The notes beneath the pieces are model-generated. The model did no database searches. It had not been told where the DNA came from and was given only the letters and a program-made list of their open reading frames with translations. The translations under genes and the position numbers were made by a program. From Idiomarina sp. A28L (GTDB lineage: Bacteria > Pseudomonadota > Gammaproteobacteria > Enterobacterales > Alteromonadaceae), in NCBI RefSeq assembly GCF_000218785.1, contig NZ_AFPO01000028.1:1-54312 (forward strand): a stretch of DNA of 54,312 nucleotides. Reading direction: 5' to 3'. Below, piece by piece: positions 53,117 to 54,312 of this stretch; the first letter of the stretch is position 1, and each line of letters begins with the position of its first letter.

Positions 53117-53983
53117 ATGGGATTAGCAGTGGTGTTAACGCGGGCGCAGTTGGGTATGGAATCGCCATTGGTGCGGGTAGAAGTAAATGTGGCCCGTGGG
53201 GTGCCGGGCTTTCAGATTATTGGTATGCCGGAAACTACGGTGCGTGAAGCGCGAGATAGGGTAAAAACCGCAATTCTCAATAGTGGCTTGGAATTTCCGG
53301 TGGCGAAGATAACTATCAACCTATCGCCGGCCGAATTACCCAAACAAGGGGCACGGTTTGATTTGGCCATGGCTCTTGGGATTTTGGTGGCTGATGAATC
53401 AATTAATGAGGGTGAGCTCAGCCAACTCGAGTGTTACGGCGAACTGGCGCTTGATGGTGCGGTGCGGCGAATTGATGGCGTTTTACCGGCTTTGCTTGCC
53501 GCAACTGATGCTGGCCGCCGAGCGTTAGTTCCCGCTGCAAATACAACCGAAGCTGCGCTGCTGCGTAAGCCAGGTGCTTATGCGGTTACTTCGCTCGCTG
53601 CGGCGGTAAGGCATGTTGAACAGAGCTCATTGCTGAGGCTTATTGAACCTGTACAGTTGCCTTCGCGCCCTGCGGGCGTTGCCGATATCGCTGATGTGGA
53701 AGGGCAAGAACAAGCAAAACGAGCCTTGTTGTTGGCGGCCGCAGGTGGGCACAATATATTGTTCGTGGGGCCTCCAGGCACTGGAAAAACCATGTTGGCA
53801 AAGCGTTTAATTGGCTTAATGCCGCCGTTACCAGAGCCTGAAGCGCTCGAAGTTGCCGCCATAAGTTCGCTTACAGGTGAAAAATTTGATCCGGAACGTT
53901 GGCGACAACGGCCATTTCGTGCGCCTCATCATTCTTGCTCTGCCGCGGCGCTAGTGGGGGGCGGTTGTGAGATACAGAAATAA
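53117..53983 (+). pseudogene. comM: ComM/YifB Mg-chelatase-like AAA protein, interrupted by a mobile element
   Basis: ComM is a hexameric AAA+ helicase that promotes branch migration in natural transformation. The visible part has the N-terminal YifB domain (GLAVVLTRAQLGMESPLVRVEVNVARG, FQIIGMPETTVREARDRVK) and Walker A GPPGTGKTMLAKRL (218-231). It runs normally to FRAPHHSCSAAALVGGG (283) and then reads five foreign codons to a stop, where about 500 residues are expected. Walker B and the rest are missing. GAGGTAGCT precedes the ATG at 53,117; a 17-codon-longer frame exists. The break comes at GCGGT (53,961-53,965), directly followed by TGTGAGATACAG. Confidence 0.88.
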
Positions 53984-54312
53984 ATGAGAATTTACAGAAT
54001 AAAATGATACTAAATTTTGGTATGAGTTTTTCCAGACGCCCCTCAAGAAACCCAATGTTAAGTAGTCAGCCATGAATTAATCTCGTAAACAACTCGAAAG
54101 AGACTCCTCAACCTTACTTTAATGTGTTTGTTCTATGCGTGCATAAATTGTCGATTATGAGCATGAATTAAACCGTTAGCTAAGCTCACCGTGCTTGTGA
54201 TTGCGCCAGCGCATGCTCATATGAGAGTTAAAAAAATGTTGCGTAATTTTTAAAACTCCGGTATTTATCAAAATAACTACTCGCTATTTAGCAAAGGACT
54301 ATGCGATGACCC
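53966..54312. mobile_element. End of a Tn6022/AbaR-type (Tn7-superfamily) element inserted in comM, partial
   Basis: Foreign DNA begins with TGTGAGATACAG at 53,966, right after comM codon 283. Tn7-like elements start with TGT and carry repeated transposase-binding sites at their ends. Here two related sequences begin at 53,973 (TACAGAAATAAATGAGAAT) and 53,993 (TACAGAATAAAATGATACT), 15 of 19 bases alike, 20 bp apart. The comM position and flanking GCGGT (ACCGC on the other strand) agree with what I recall for AbaR/Tn6022 insertions in Acinetobacter. An ATG at 54,306 with AGGA before it may open the first element gene, cut by the window end. Confidence 0.6.

Overview
The window reads as a gammaproteobacterial chromosome, most like the marine Alteromonadales/Idiomarinaceae. 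This is an inference from the overall look of the proteins, the exported peptidases (M17, S9, S46), cytochrome c5 and three c-di-GMP signalling proteins; no marker gene fixes the genus. An AT-richer genomic island fills about 1-20.6 kb, ordinary chromosome about 20.7-53.96 kb, and a second mobile element begins at 53,966.

Island, left part (1-2.6 kb): a leftward mobility module with an excisionase-like protein, a tyrosine integrase, a 109-aa hypothetical and a partial helix-turn-helix protein, all with overlapping reading frames. A small Xre/Cro-type regulator is divergent from it, and the gap carries two related operator-like repeats. A short fragment resembling an IS3-type transposase follows.

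Island, main part (2.9-20 kb): a full DNA phosphorothioation modification and restriction locus. dndA is divergent from dndB-dndC-dndD-dndE, and the intergenic gap holds three perfect CGTACGTAC boxes at an exact 21-bp period. The rightward operon ends in a GIY-YIG-like putative nuclease that is not one of the core dnd genes. Converging on it is a leftward restriction operon dptF-dptG-dptH, preceded by a good promoter. All its junctions overlap, and it ends in a two-helix membrane protein and a second DGQHR-domain protein (a distant DndB relative). These three extra genes are the best candidates for something not yet described. The island's right edge is a tRNA-Arg(CCG) gene next to a 52-bp partial copy of itself.

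Chromosome: a GGDEF/EAL protein with degenerate GGDEF; exported leucyl aminopeptidase; OsmC-like protein; carboxylesterase; S9 peptidase; the nucleoside salvage cluster cdd-deoC-deoA-deoB; glpK; purE-purK; an S46 peptidase with a repeat insertion; dinB; cytochrome c5; a GAF-GAF-GGDEF-EAL protein with degenerate EAL; rep; ubiK; a BaeS/BaeR-like two-component pair; an exported EF-hand protein; a TPR-like exported protein; and a membrane GGDEF/EAL protein with both motifs usable.

Right end: comM (yifB) is cut after codon 283 by foreign DNA starting TGTGAGATACAG, immediately after GCGGT. This is the comM position I recall being used by AbaR/Tn6022-type (Tn7-superfamily) elements, so the last 350 bp are probably one end of such a transposon, and competence-associated ComM is probably inactivated.
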